Below are positions 24,427 through 37,261 of a stretch of DNA of 64,000 nt, piece after piece. The position numbers and the translations under genes were made by a program. The DNA is from Rhabditophanes sp. KR3021 (Eukaryota; Nematoda; Chromadorea; Rhabditida; Alloionematidae). The notes under the pieces were generated by a model that was given only the letters and a program-made list of their open reading frames with translations, did not search any database and was not told the DNA's origin. Position 1 is the first letter of the stretch; the number at the start of each line of letters is the position of its first letter. Location of the stretch: contig CAUJLY010000001.1 in the NCBI GenBank assembly GCA_963281155.1, positions 6,014,001-6,078,000 of the forward strand. Direction: 5' to 3'.

Positions 24427-24579
24427 AATCTACTCACGCAATATCTTTACAAAATGGAATAAAGAAAATAAAATATTGAATCTCATTTTTACGTTTGTTA
24501 AAAAGAGAGTTAAATAATATAATGCATTTATGCAGTCAAATGTTAGGTTGTCATAATATCCATTTAAAATATGAATAAA

Positions 24580-25073
24580 TTAAGAAACTATGCTCTTTTG
24601 TTTTAGTTCCAATTTAACGTCTTTTTGAGGGAACATGTTTTCAAGGTAGTAGTAACGGTTTTTCTTCTTGTCTGTAGAATAAGGTTTAAGAGTCGAATGT
24701 TTGCTTGTGTCTTGCTTCTTTCTGGGCTTTTTAACAACTTTTGGAGTTTCGTCAATAATCGTAATATTCGTAATAGTCACATTCGATTTTTACCTTTTGT
24801 GGTTTTAACGAGATCAGCCCGTTTTTAGTTATCGAAATCTTTTTATTTTAACAACTGAAGTTTTCTTCTTCGAATATTCCATTCCAGTAGCAGTTAGCAT
24901 GTTGTTCTTCGCTTGAACGATTGATCGAGAAAGTTTGTTTTTATCAATCAAATCTGCTTTACTAGTTATCAAATTGACGGCAGTTTTACTGATAGATGCT
25001 CCGTAATTAAGTTCATAAGAGATCATTTTGCTAGCATCATTCTTTAGAGGTTCCAACTTTTCAATTCTAAAAC
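24580..25073 (-). other. Possible small basic-protein gene or remnant
   Basis: Two adjacent minus-strand open frames, 24829-25073 (preceded by a GTTTTAG acceptor; EKLEPLKNDASKMISYEL..) and 24580-24800 (lysine-rich, KKPRKKQDTSKH). They are in different frames, and I could not find a donor/acceptor pair that joins them, nor a clear first exon. The composition is protein-like rather than plain AT translation. No family recognised; it may be a remnant. Confidence 0.25.
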
Positions 25074-25079
25074 GTTTTC

Positions 25080-25772
25080 AAAATTATTTATATACCGCAA
25101 TTAAGAAATAAATATCTAATTAATGAATTTGTTTTATGTTTTTAAATTGATGATAAATTTATTTAATAATTAAAACACATATTTGTATTTAAACGTTAAA
25201 TAATCAAAGCAGGAATATGGGACGAAACATGTTTGAGATTAAGAATTCTCATTCATCAGACTTTTATCTAGTCACCCATAAAGAAAAAATGACAACTACT
25301 TTTAGAACAAGCATTCTTCTCAAACCCGGCACACTCCAGAAACCGAAGGTTTATCTATAATAGAGACGTAGTCATAATAAAAGAGCCATCTAAGTAATTA
25401 AACTTCTAATTTGAATCAATAAGGTATTTTATAGTTGTTAACGATTTGAGGGCATATAGCAGCTGAATTTCAATCTTAAAAGATACGAACCTTACTTTAA
25501 AGTCTTAGAGACAATAACCTCTATATCAATTTATTAGATTTAAGTCATGCAATATAGTTATTACTAGTAGTGGTTAGAACATCGTTTATGAAAGCATAGA
25601 GGTGCGTATATACTGACTTAAGTAAACTTGACACAAGAACCATGCAAAATATAATAAACTAATAATAATTAACATTGGTATTGTTCGACAAATTATGTTA
25701 ATCAATTTTTTATCAGTAAGTAAAAATTATACTTATAATTACAAGTTTGCATCAATCTAAATTGATTGAAAC
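25080..25772. other. Intergenic, no gene seen
   Basis: AT-rich spacer downstream of the first transporter. Short frames only. Confidence 0.5.
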
Positions 25773-27308
25773 TCAAGCTTCTTCAGTATAAAAGGCAACT
25801 TTTGATTGATTCTTGACTATTGCAGGTTGGATTTGATTGTGTTTTTTATAATTGCGCTTCAAATATCTGGGGATTATAAATAGTGCAATGAAAAGTATGA
25901 ACTAAAAACAATACATTAATTATTTAAGAAAGTGTTTCAACTTACGTATACTGATTCAATGCATAAAAATATGGAAGTCGTGGCTCTGTATCCAATTAAA
26001 TCAACGGAAAAAGTACCTGCAACGGAGCCAATAAAGCTTCCTAGTGAAAATACAGATGTAAAAGCAGCAGAAATTATGCCATTTGTGCGAATATTGTCGG
26101 GAAAGCCATTCTCATTGATAACTATTGACTTTTGATTTGAGTATGAAGGAATGAATAATGATGAACCAGATATTGCCAAAAATATTAAAGCAATTGTCGT
26201 AGAATATAAATTTGATTTAAATGGTAGAAAAGAAGCTGGACCAATTATGACAAGGTAGAATATAAACATGATGTTTCCCATAACTAGCAAAATATTTGAA
26301 ATTGGATACCTGTCAATTAAATAGCCGAATAATGGCGCTGTTACACTATAACAGAAGAAAACAATTAGGTAAAATATTCCTATTTGAGACGGCATAAGTT
26401 TAAAGCTTTGAATTGCAATCGGCAAAGAACTAGAGTTGAAATAGAAGATTACCCCGACGCTAAAAACTGTTATTAACACAAACCAAATATCCTTGATTTT
26501 CATCATTTTCGTTAATGTCAATTGCTCTATATTCATTTCTTCCTCTTCACATTTTTGTTCGAAATCTTTGATATAAAAAACAGAAAGCACCCCGATAATT
26601 GCCAAAATACTGCCAAAAATGAGAAAAGGTAAAGGATATGAGCCTCCATTAAATTCATAAATGATCCCGCCCAAGAAAGGACCCAAAGCAGCTCCTGATC
26701 CACTGTAATTGTTTGTTTAGAGTCTATTCATTATTAATATACGTACCTTCCTACTTCAATCCACCCCAACATTGAAGACATCAGATCTGGAAACTGATTT
26801 GAAATTATAGTAAAAGAAGTTGTTAGTGCCAAAGCGCTTCCACCGCTTTGTATTAACCTCAGTGTCAAGGTAGCTGCCAAAAAGCCATAATGATTATCAA
26901 TTAGATTAGTAAGTGAGAAAGCTAGTGTTCCAAAGGCAATAATAAATACCCCATTGTAAAAGATTTTCTTGACTCCAAAAATTGTGATCTGATATTTAAA
27001 TTAGGAAAAGACATTTGAATAAAAACACTTACTAATCGAGCTACAAAAATTGAGGAAAATGCTCCGAGCAAACTGAAAGACCCAAATATAGTTCCAATCT
27101 CACTTATAGATAAACCTTTTTTTAAGGAAATATTATAGAAGAATGGTGTTAAAGCAGTGCAGCTGATAGGAGCTATCAAATTGACCAAAAATATCAATCC
27201 AAATTTGATCCATTCAGATATCGTCAAACTAGAAAATGTTTGTTTCTTCGTTTCTTGTGAAATAATTTCATCAGGGACAATTTGTCTTTCCTCAGCACAT
27301 GATTCCAT
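25773..27308 (-). CDS. Major-facilitator transporter, SLC18B1-like (copy A)
   Basis: Minus-strand exons 27033-27308, 26747-26988, 25946-26702 and 25773-25901 join in phases 0, 2 and 0 to give 467 residues, normal for a 12-helix MFS carrier. Visible features are a soluble N-terminus with a FSSLTISEW block before helix 1, GLSISEIGTIFG in the helix 2/3 region, GSGAALGPFLGG in helix 5, an acidic central loop (CEEEEMN), and PLFGYLIDRYP, an MFS loop motif. Vertebrate SLC18B1 is a vesicular polyamine transporter; the substrate here is not known. The next gene (28211-30954) is a same-strand paralogue with more introns, so the two arose by tandem duplication. Confidence 0.85.
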
Positions 27309-28210
27309 TTTAAATGTAATACAATAAAATTATACAGATTTTGAAAGCTTCTTATGCAAACTAATCTCAATGTCTTGTCTAGTACAACCTTATGATGAAC
27401 ATCATACTCAAGGCTAAATGGTAGAGATATTTGTTTAGAAAATACTGATCTTAATATCTAGTGCAACCCCGCCCTTCAAATAAATAATTGCAATTAAACA
27501 TGACCGAATAAGTTGAAGAATTAGACAATTAAACAATCAAGGCTCCCCTCTTCAATCAGTCATTTTTTAATGACGCATTTTGTAAGCAATTTGTGTTTAA
27601 TTTATTTGTCGTTGACATCCATTTTGAAACTTTCCAACAAATAATTTTGCCAATTTTCGAAAGTGTCAAAACAAATTAATACCCTGTAAATGATACGTGA
27701 ACATTAACTAATCTTAACGTTTACAAGCAAATTTTGAAAGACTACAAAGAACACTGAAAAAAACTTACGTTGATCAGAGACGTTAAACAAGTTTTCCTTA
27801 CGATTTACTACAAACATGATAAATTGCACCTATTACACTTGACACCCAAAAATAATACTGAGCAAATACAAGCACATATGAATACATTAATATACGAATT
27901 TATTTGGCTAATTATTTTGGCAAAAACGACTTGTCTTTAATCAGTATTTAAAAAATTGTGTTACCATACATAATCTTATTGTTAGGTGGTTTTCACGTGA
28001 AACATTTAATCCCATTCGAATAAAACACTCTAAGGCAAGAAGATTCGCAAATTAACTTTTTTGACCAAAAAGTGATTGATAGGTAAGAATAGTGTGATGC
28101 ATCAGTTGATCAATCTGAGACATTTACAGAATTTTTTGTGAAAAGATTTACAAAATAGATGGAAATTTATTTAAATTTTTACTTATCAAATAACATCATG
28201 GTGTAGAATT
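27309..28210. other. Spacer between the two transporter genes
   Basis: AT-rich; must contain the promoter of copy A and the 3' end of copy B. No gene seen. Confidence 0.5.
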
Positions 28211-30954
28211 TTAGACCTTGATACTATTTAGTGGTACAATCTTGACAGCATCCAAATTTGCATTTTCAGCGAGGTAAACTTGACCTTGTTGCTTAGACTT
28301 GATATATCTTGGTACCAAATAAAATGCGATGAAAGTTGCAAACTGAAAAATGATGTAAACATAAACAAGTAATTTGCTTACGTAAATGGTCTGAAGTGCA
28401 GAAAAGATAGTTGTTGTGTAAACGTAATTAAAATAATCAAGTAAAATTGCGCCACCTAAAAAATATTGTAAATACGTAAATAAATATGTTGTTTAGCAAT
28501 TTAAAACAACCTGTTGGCCCTATGAAGGCTCCAAGGGAAAAACTGGCAGTGAAAATTCCACTGATAATACCGGTGGTCGTCATGTTATCCTAGCAAATAT
28601 TATGTATATTATTTAAGAAAATCAACTAACCGGATATCCGTGTTCTTGCACAATGATCAAACTTTGCTTAAAGCATGGTATGAATAATTGTGCCCCTGAA
28701 ATTCAATTAATATAAATATAGTGGTGGATCTACTAATTAAATATTTACCGGCTACTCCTTGAATTGCTAGTCCAATTGCAAATACGTACATATTACGCTC
28801 GAATCCTAAGAAGGGAGCTGGCCCGAGTATTAATAAAGAGATAATTAATAGAGAATTCCCCGAAATAAGTAAATAGTTGGTCATCTTGAATTTATCCAAA
28901 AACATTCCCAATATTGGAACACTTACAGCATAAATTCCTGAATTTGATTAATTACAGAATATAAATACTCACTAACCTCCAATTAGCAAAAAGAATAATC
29001 CAAGCTGAGAAGGAGAAAGATTGAATTGTTCCAAGGCTACTGGAATGGTTGGATCGTGGAAACTGAAAATCAGACCGACGGAGAAAGGAATTGAGATAAT
29101 GAACCAGCAGTCTTTTATTACAGCAAATTGCTTAAATCCAAACTGTTGTACATTTTCGTCATGTTCTTCCTCCTCAGATACACTATCATGAATGTAAAAG
29201 TATGAGAATACAGAATTGACTGATAAAATGGCACCAAGGGTCAAAAACGGCACAATGTATCCGAATTCATATAATACTCCCCCAAACAATGGACCGAGCA
29301 TAAATCCGGCACTGAAAAATAAATCGTTAAATGGTACCACATATTTTTCGTATAACTATTCCTCTCTACTCAAATTAGCATTCAATACAAGATGTTTCTA
29401 TTTAATGCATATTTTTTATAGATAAAAACAATTATTTACGGATCAGTTGAATTCTGCATATATGTGGTAGACTTACCCTGCTGCGCATTCTGCTAAGCCT
29501 AAAACACTAGACATAATGTCTGGATATACTTTTGCAGCGATGCAGAATGATGTGCAAAAGAATGCGGTGTTTCCAGCGCTCTGTATAAGTCTCAATACAA
29601 AACAAATCCAAAAGAACCAAAAACTGTTTTCAATATAATCCGTAAATGCAAAGGCAATGGTTGATATGGCTGTAAGCATTAGCCCACCTGCGAATTCATT
29701 AGCATATTAATTATATTTTTAGATTTATGTGTTTGTTAATTAGATATGCTTCATGCAAACATTATGTTGAGAATTCATACATTTGAATGTTAAATCACAA
29801 CTACTTATATTTTGCCAATATTATGATCAAATATAGTTATACTAATATTTTTACAGCAATAACCCGCCCATATTGGTGTTTTTTGATTATCATGACTCAA
29901 CAAGGAAAGAAGAGGAGTAATGCCCGTGATTTAAGTGATCATCTAGTAGTTTGGAAGAGAAATCTGTTGCTAAAACATCAAGGAATGAAAAGAGCTTGTC
30001 TTTTGGGAGAAGTACACCCTTTAAAAAATAGTAAGTTTAAAATTCAATTATCGTATAGTTCATTTGTTTTTAGCTTTACTTCAAGAAGTCCCTCCCGTTT
30101 CTCAGCCACTTCAAATAGGAGTTAGTACGGATGGTAGTCCGATATGCAAACACCTATTAATAAATGTTACAAGAACTATAAAAAGACTGGAAACAGATTC
30201 AAAAAATATAGGATTCCTAAAGGATTTTTTGTTACCAACTTGAAAAATAATGACTTTATCGATGGTGTGATTTCGAATGAATTTTATAGAAGAAATGAAG
30301 TAACAATCTTAAAAATGAAGTAAAATTCGGAGGCAGTCATTGGAAATATCGAATCTATCCTGATCAGAGTCTCCAGATCTCAAATCACAAACTTTGATTC
30401 TGGCTACCTATATTTTGAAGAGGCCTTTGAATTGAACTCCGAACTTAACATAAAGGTAGCTAATCTGGTCATCAAAGAGTTTATTGATGCATTCGATTTT
30501 TCGGTTGTGAAATGTTATAAATAAGGTTGTTAATAGTCTGTCTAATTTTAATATTTTACCCCTATTATGCATTAATTAGAATAAACTTTTGTATCTCGTT
30601 AGTAAATCTTTTTACCTGCAAAAATCCGTTTGGCCCCATAGATAGGAAGCTAAAAAATCAATTTTTATTACATTATTTTCAAATACTTACCAATTTTCCA
30701 ATAAATGGAGATAGAAAAAAGCTTAGAAGGTTGAATATTCCGAAAATGACTCCAACTTCTGATATAGTCAGACCTTTTTTAGTTCCCACAGCTAAGTAAA
30801 ACGTCGCAATCGAAGAAAAACTCATGGGGCAAAGTGCATTTGAAGCAACTAGGATTATTAACAATATCCATTCATCTTTCGGCAAAGTAGAAAACGTCTT
30901 TTTTTCCTTAACAGGAACTTCGATAGTATTTTCTGTGCTTAAATTGTCCTCCAT
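28211..30954 (-). CDS. Major-facilitator transporter, SLC18B1-like (copy B)
   Basis: Nine minus-strand exons, 30691-30954, 30616-30649, 29477-29687, 28977-29311, 28749-28937, 28631-28695, 28511-28589, 28382-28455 and 28211-28342, close exactly to 460 residues. It aligns along its whole length with copy A: FSTLPKDEW, GLTISEVGVIFG, AAGAGFMLGPLFGG, EEEEHDE, and a basic C-terminus after VPRYIKSK. Exon 2 is only 34 nt (LPIYGAKRIFA) and fits phases 0 and 1 on its two sides. The 928 bp intron after it (29688-30615) holds antisense coding-like sequence. Copy A lacks five of these introns. Twelve-helix vesicular or plasma-membrane carrier by family; substrate unknown. Confidence 0.85.
29892..30524 (+). 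pseudogene. Antisense nested gene or remnant in a transporter intron
   Basis: Plus-strand sequence inside the minus-strand transporter intron. A two-exon frame, 29892-30030 and 30074-30243 (43 bp intron, phase 1), encodes 102 residues (TQQGKKRSNARDL.., VPPVSQPLQIGVSTDG). Farther on, an open block at about 30325-30524 encodes ESILIRVSRSQITN followed by DSGYLYFEEAFELN. In another frame, 30140-30320 is also open (GNRFKKYRIPKGFF). I could not join the blocks into one frame, so decay is likely. The ESILI..QITN block matches the last block of the decayed gene in the SK-channel intron (EFILIERFKRQITN). Family not recognised. Confidence 0.45.
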
Positions 30955-31761
30955 TGTTTAGTCGTTTATAAAAATATAGGGAATATTTTTCATAACCTCA
31001 ATTTTGAATGTTATAGTTTCGAGTCGGCGATGTTTAAATACTGATATTAGGGATCAATACTTTAAGCGTAAATTATTCAAAATCACTTATTTATCATATA
31101 AAATTAATCCTAAAATAATATAGTTAGGTTTGTTAAATACTCTTAATAATCAATGTGCTTCCTCTTTTAGTACATCACCAGGGTATAATGCTTTTTATGC
31201 TTAAATGCACTTTCTAAATAACATAAAGAAGTTGATCTTTCATAGAGAAATTTAACCATTTGATAACTTAAAAGAAGCTATTACGTAATCAGGGGATCAA
31301 ACAGAAGATTAGATTCATTTGCATATTTTGTTTGTTATCCACTTGATCATTTTTTAAACTTTATTGTGTCTCTGTTGTATACTGCAACCAAACAATTGTG
31401 AATTCAATTAAAAGTATTTTGACATAGGCTCAATCTAAAGTGATAATGTGTTTTTATAAAATAAAAATGTAAAGGCGATTTGCAATGTGTGATTTTTTGA
31501 TTCATCATAATATTTTCAGTCATACTTTACAACAATCTTTTTGAAAATGCCAAACAAATGATATTTCTAATTGAAAAAATGATGTGGTAGCAATGTTTTT
31601 TGTTGTAATGATGAATGTTTATATTCATTATTTTATCATACTATCAATCTCCCAATATTACACTCTTTATAAAATGTATCTTGTTCTTTTGTTTTAACTT
31701 AAAAATGTTTATTAAGGCATTTAAATATTTATTTAGGTATTTAGTTATACAGTAATATTTA
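30955..31761. other. Intergenic, no gene seen
   Basis: AT-rich; promoter side of transporter copy B and 3' side of the kinase-like gene. Confidence 0.5.
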
Positions 31762-32928
31762 TCATTTTGGCAAATATCTCACCATTTCCCGTATCATTTG
31801 CAAGAGATCTTGAATGTTTTCAATTGGCAGTTTTTCATTTTTACAAGTATTTTTCATTTCTTGAACTCTTCTTATAATTGTCATATAATTTTTGGTACCA
31901 ATCATATGATTTTCATTCCCATATAATAAGTTGTATTTTAAAAAAGCATCGAAAAATTTGCAACCCATATCCAAATTCCATGCCTCCATACTGTCTGCTT
32001 CCTCAATGTCATCCCAATCCACGAGTTTCGGCTGATTTTTGATAATAATAAACTGGTCTTGTTTGAAATCGTTCAATTTAAGTGGGGCTAATTTATACAG
32101 CAATATTAATATTTTTTGAAATAAATTGACTCTGTCAATAAATTTCGTTTGACCCAACTTCATCATATCTAGCTTTTCGCCTCTGTCTGTCAGTACCAGA
32201 ATTTCATTTATTTTATACTCGAAATGTTTGGGAATGCAATAAGCATACACTCGAGGCACGTTTGAATCCGATTGACGGCTTAGTATCGAACAAATTTCAC
32301 TAACAAAACTGTTCGCCAAATTTGATATGCACGTCTTTTGATATGTGATGTCATGGAAGTGATTTGTGAAACAGCCGCTAAAAGTTTTACCCTCCAAATT
32401 GATTCTCTTTATCACTTTATCAGCAGATGACAATTCTATTACTTCTTTATTCCATCCTGAGTAAAGCTGTTGTCCATTTAAGGACAAATTATTGAAATAA
32501 CTGCAATTTCCGATTACATTATTTCCTAAACAAAATGGAAGTAATAATTGGAGTATACTAAATAATTTAGTTAAATAAATATAAATAGATAAATAAATAT
32601 AAATAGGTTTAAATTAATAATGTAATCACATTTGCCTAAATTCATTACATTTATGTAAACTTATTTACACTTATTTAAACTCATTTACACTTATTCACAT
32701 CTATTTAAACTTATTAGTGTACTTACTGATTGTATGGTCACTAGTAAACCTTATCTCATCATTTACAAAGACGGCATTTTTATGATTAATACTAATTTGT
32801 TCATTATGTCCCTTGACATTTATCCAAACTTGAGTTATCATAAAGGCAAAGCATATTATAGCAGACATACAAAATAAAATACTTAAATTGTCAATTTTAG
32901 ACTGGATCAGGTCTTTTTTATCGTTCAT
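31762..32928 (-). CDS. Secretory-pathway protein-kinase-like protein (PKDCC/FAM69 type)
   Basis: Exons 32727-32928 and 31762-32525 (201 bp intron, phase 1), 321 residues. It is a type II membrane topology: a short charged N-terminus, one transmembrane anchor (SILFCMSAIICFAFMITQVWI, residues about 17-37) and a lumenal domain. That domain has a possible nucleotide-binding lysine in VIKRIN, a hinge-like EILVLTDRG, and the block LNDFKQDQFIIIKNQ followed by KLVDWDDIE. This block resembles the catalytic and metal-binding region of the PKDCC (VLK) and FAM69/DIPK secretory kinases. Those enzymes phosphorylate proteins in the Golgi or outside the cell. The protein is shorter than VLK and the glycine loop is weak, so activity is uncertain. 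Confidence 0.5.
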
Positions 32929-33825
32929 GATAGTGTTAATTAATAGATCAAACAAGAATAGTAATTAACACTTTATCAATAACCGCAATTTATTATCAAG
33001 AAGCTGAGTGGACTGGGTAATTAGAATTGTAATAGCATTAATAAATAATATTTTTAGATCAATAGCAACTAAAATAAAGGCAAATATTTCATGTAACTTC
33101 ACTTTGTTAAGAACAATAAATTGTGAAAGTTAAGAATAAAGAGATTTACACACTATCTATTTTGATAAATGACTCTTGCTTCATCATTTATAATGCACAC
33201 AATAGACAAACTATTTGCCTTGTCTTTCGGATGATCGAAGACAACTTCTGCCAGGAGGAGGTCTTACTTAAACTATACACAAAATATGTGTATATTTAAA
33301 CTAACTTTTAAAAAAGTAACTTTAGCTATTTTATTTATTTCAACCTCGCCATCTTCTTCTTAACCATACAAATATGCCTTTAAAGTCACTTGTCAATCAT
33401 CAGATGCTTGAGAGTGTTGATGAAGTTGACAACTTTTATTTACTAACAGACGTCTCAATCGGCAAGGGAATTATAAATTTTTTGACAATACTAATTAAAG
33501 GATGGGAGATTGGTCATCTAGGTTGAGAAGTAAAGGAAGTACCTACTAAAGTTTAATTAAACAAATATATGCCTAAGGCAACATCTCAGGCAAAGCACAT
33601 TTATAACAAAAAATATTTTACACAAACATCTGTAATAGTTTATCTCTAAAGATACACAAGATTAAATTATACAACTTAAATAAGTACCCATATACAAGTT
33701 CTTTTCCAAAAGTTTTAGCGTATGATTCACTTTGATGTTTAGATATTGTTGGCAAGAATTAAATTTAATTATCACAAACAAAGCCATATTTTTTTATTAA
33801 ATATTATACAAGTATTTATATACAA
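32929..33825. other. Intergenic, no gene seen
   Basis: AT-rich spacer containing the kinase-like gene promoter and the 3' flank of the arylsulfatase. No RNA gene or repeat seen. Confidence 0.5.
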
Positions 33826-35521
33826 TCAACAAAAGCCCGAACTATATGAGCCATTATAAAATTTAGGATGTCCACGGAAACTCAAACTTTTACGTATACT
33901 CGGAACAGCTTCCTTAATATAAGCGTCTAATTTACTCATTAACAATGTTACAAGACCTCTATTAAATTTTGATAAATCCCTTGTTTCTTTAGGATCTTTG
34001 TCGATATTAAACAACCATACTTTGCCATATTTTATTGGAACATAAGGATTGCCTTCAAATAACAACTTGAATGATCCAACTCTTATCGCTGAATGTTTTT
34101 TACCAATATTGTAAACAAATGATTTGCGATTAAAATTTGAATTTTTCGAAAACAATATGCTAGGCCACTGGTTAATTCCGTCCGCGTAAAAATCGAGATC
34201 TGCAAATAAATGTAAAATATTTAAATCAAATTCTAAATCAGATCAGTACCTGCTCCGGCAATTCCCAAAATTGTGGCATGCCAATCAACAACGTGAAACA
34301 ATTCTTTCCTTATTGTAAACTTTTTAATAAACTGTGGAGAATGAAGAAAAGTGTTAGTTCTTGTTCCCCCTAAAAAGTTATTATTGCTGTTTCTGAAAGA
34401 GTATATTTACCTTCCCAGAGACTATCCTTTTCTCCCCGTAATGGATAATTAGATGCTCCAAATCTGACGGCTCCGCCATTCTAAAATTTAAATTATTTTA
34501 CGAAAATCACAACTTACATCACTACTAAATATTATAATTGTGTTATCATAGAAACCTTTTATTTTCAAATAAGCAATCAGTTTACCGATTGCCAGATCCA
34601 TTGATAAAAGCATGGCACAATATGTCTTTCTACTTAGATCATTATCAAATGCTCTGCAATATTTCATTAAATGAGGTTCTGCTTGTAGAGGTGGGTGAAC
34701 TGATTGAAATGATAAGAAGTGAAAGAAGGGATCCTTTGGATTGTGATGATTGAGGACGTTTAATGTTTCTTGCAAAAATAAGTCTGTTGAGTAGATGTTG
34801 TTTTTTGAAAAAAGTGGAATACTTTGCCCGTTTCCATTTTCATGAAATAAATCTAAGCCGCGAATAACTTGTTTTTTGCGATAGTAGTCGATGCTATGAT
34901 TAAAATATCCCATTTGTGGGCCATAAAAGCCTAAAAATTGTAATAAATTAGAATAGGTTAATATTAAATGTTTGTTTATATTAACTACCTGAAAAACTTT
35001 CGAATCCTCGATTAGTTGGTAAATACATCTTATTGCAATACCCAAGATGCCATTTGCCTACTATATAACTCCGATAGTTCAAACGTTTTAAATGTTCTGG
35101 AAGAAAGCGAAACTCTGGAGATATTCCAGCTGGCTCCATATGTAATAATACTCCCTCCTGCGTTCCGACTTTAAAAGGATAACGACCCGTCATGAAAGCT
35201 GAACGTGTTGCCGTACATAGCTGTGAGACGTATGAATTGTGGAACTGCACTGAATTCTTAGAAAATGCCAATCTCCTTAAATTAGGAGTAAATAGTCGCG
35301 TATCTTTCCAATCTAAATATTTAAATTAGATAATGGTCAATAACACAATGAATTAACATTTGTAAAACATATTAATAAGGCCAACCTAAGTCGTTGAATC
35401 CCAAATCATCTGCCATAATATAAATAATATTCGGTTTCCTGGCTGTGCCAATAAAAGCATCCACATAAATAATAAATAGAACAATAAAACAAACAAACAC
35501 TTTCATGCATTCCTTAATCAT
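33826..35521 (-). CDS. Arylsulfatase (arylsulfatase B-like), secreted or lysosomal
   Basis: Exons 35386-35521, 34989-35312, 34518-34930, 34411-34480, 34250-34369 and 33826-34199, all phases consistent, 478 residues. It begins with a signal peptide (KVFVCFIVLFIIYVDAF); ATGs at 35521 and 35506 are both possible. Sulfatase features in order are the metal-binding ADDLG, the formylglycine site LCTATRSAFMTGRYP, GKWHLGY, the histidine in SVHPPLQ, SSDNGG, and LRGEKDSLWEGGTR. All catalytic ligands are present. Arylsulfatase B removes 4-sulfate from chondroitin/dermatan sulfate; here the substrate is inferred. The formylglycine motif has Ala where animal sulfatases normally have Pro (CTATR versus C-X-P-S-R). 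An acceptor-like GTTTCAG upstream, at about 35557-35563, may be a trans-splice site. Confidence 0.85.
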
Positions 35522-37261
35522 TTTGTCTTTCAAAATGAAAAGTATCTTGGTGTGTCTGAAACAAAATAACACTTATTCAATTAAAGTGTAAATGAATTAA
35601 ATTAATAGTAAAGAATAAATCAAATTATTAGTAATTGTCTACTCTTTTTTCGCTACCTAGGGGAATCGCGCAAACTAATATGGACAGCTTAACCTTTGAA
35701 TTAAAACCTGTTAAATTATTAAAATATACTCATTAACTTATTAAATGTCGGCTATTATAATCCTTATCACTTTGAAATTCAATGAAAAAATAGGTCAACC
35801 AGTTACATGCAATCATTTTTTGCAACTTTCTATAAATAGTCGTGCGAATCGGGCTTAATGATACGACAGAATGTTAATGTTATAAAGATAAGATGAAGTT
35901 TTAATGTGAAACTATAAAATGAAGATCCTTTTTGACCAAAAATGAATTTAAATGTTATTATGTGTTTTTATTATTTTAAGATAATAATAAAGATATGTAT
36001 GATGTATCCTGGAAACGTGTTTTAATTATTTTTTTGAAGATAAGCATGACCAATTAAATATATCTTGTCACTGGACACAATTTTTCAAATTAAAATGCAA
36101 TTTATAGTATTCCTTTTGATCTTACATTTATATTTGGTTGAGGAAATTAATGGCAACTACAAATACAAACCCAAACAACCTTACATATTTTTGACATACA
36201 ATACTTTTACAATTTCTTCTCCGTAAAACGTTTAGTTATTGTTTTAGAAAATATAAATCATTTGTTTGATATTAAAATATTCATCCATCTAAAAGGATGG
36301 ATAGTTGAGGTATGATGCCTGACTATTGTAAATAAATAAACCTTAAGATCTAAATAATTTGAATAGATGTTTTTAATGTATCAACTTTGATTAAAGATTA
36401 AAATCAACTTGACATCAAAATATCAGTTGCAATCTTGTTTATCAATACCCTTTGTTATGTTTATGAGTGTTTTTTAATAGTTATTTGAACAAAGTTAATA
36501 ACATATATCATATTCAAATTATTATGTGATTGATAGAGTAAATGGCTGAAAATCAGAAATCATTTTAATTACTAAAATTAGTGATGCTATTTGATCAAAA
36601 GTTGGTAATGCATCTGGATTTTGAAGAAAGTCATTTACGAATAAGCGATATGTACGAAAGAGTCTTGACATATTTTATGTAAATTCATCCTATATGCTTA
36701 TTTCCAGTATAAATATTTTTGTGTATATACTTAATATTTCTAGTACAAAGTCGTTTTTTATTTATTCCTAGTGCATATTTATGTTTATTTTGTTGATCGC
36801 AACTTTTAATTTCCTTTGACCATCACAAGCAGCATACAATAATAGTTTTAATTCTTTTTCTAATCTAGTTTAATCATGAATATGTTCGTCCATACTAAGC
36901 ATTAATATTGTTTATAAATTTAACAATTTTGTATTGTATAAGACTTCCTATTATTTAATAATTGCAAATTTGCTAAGCCTCAATTTAATTGTTGCTTCCT
37001 AAATATTATAGCAAATGCCTTGCTTTTATTTGTTGCCGTCAATCAACCCATATTTTTTACCTTTTTGATATTGTGCTTTGCACTCCACTACTAAATAAGC
37101 TTGTTCCAATATGCACCCCAAAAAGATCCCCTGTTCGGGTTTGGTATAATGAAAATAGCCCATTTAAACTGACATCGGCATTACTCATTCATTGTAAGTG
37201 TCATCAACGTTATAAGTGTGGTTGTTATATATTTTGCGCAAGTCAAAACTTTTTGGAGGAA
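35522..37261. other. Divergent intergenic region
   Basis: Holds the 5' ends of the minus-strand sulfatase and the plus-strand SET gene. The frame of the SET gene stays open upstream from 36989 to 37261 without an ATG and has a CKCHQRYKCGCYIFC stretch, so an upstream exon may reach into this region. Otherwise AT-rich and empty. Confidence 0.45.
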
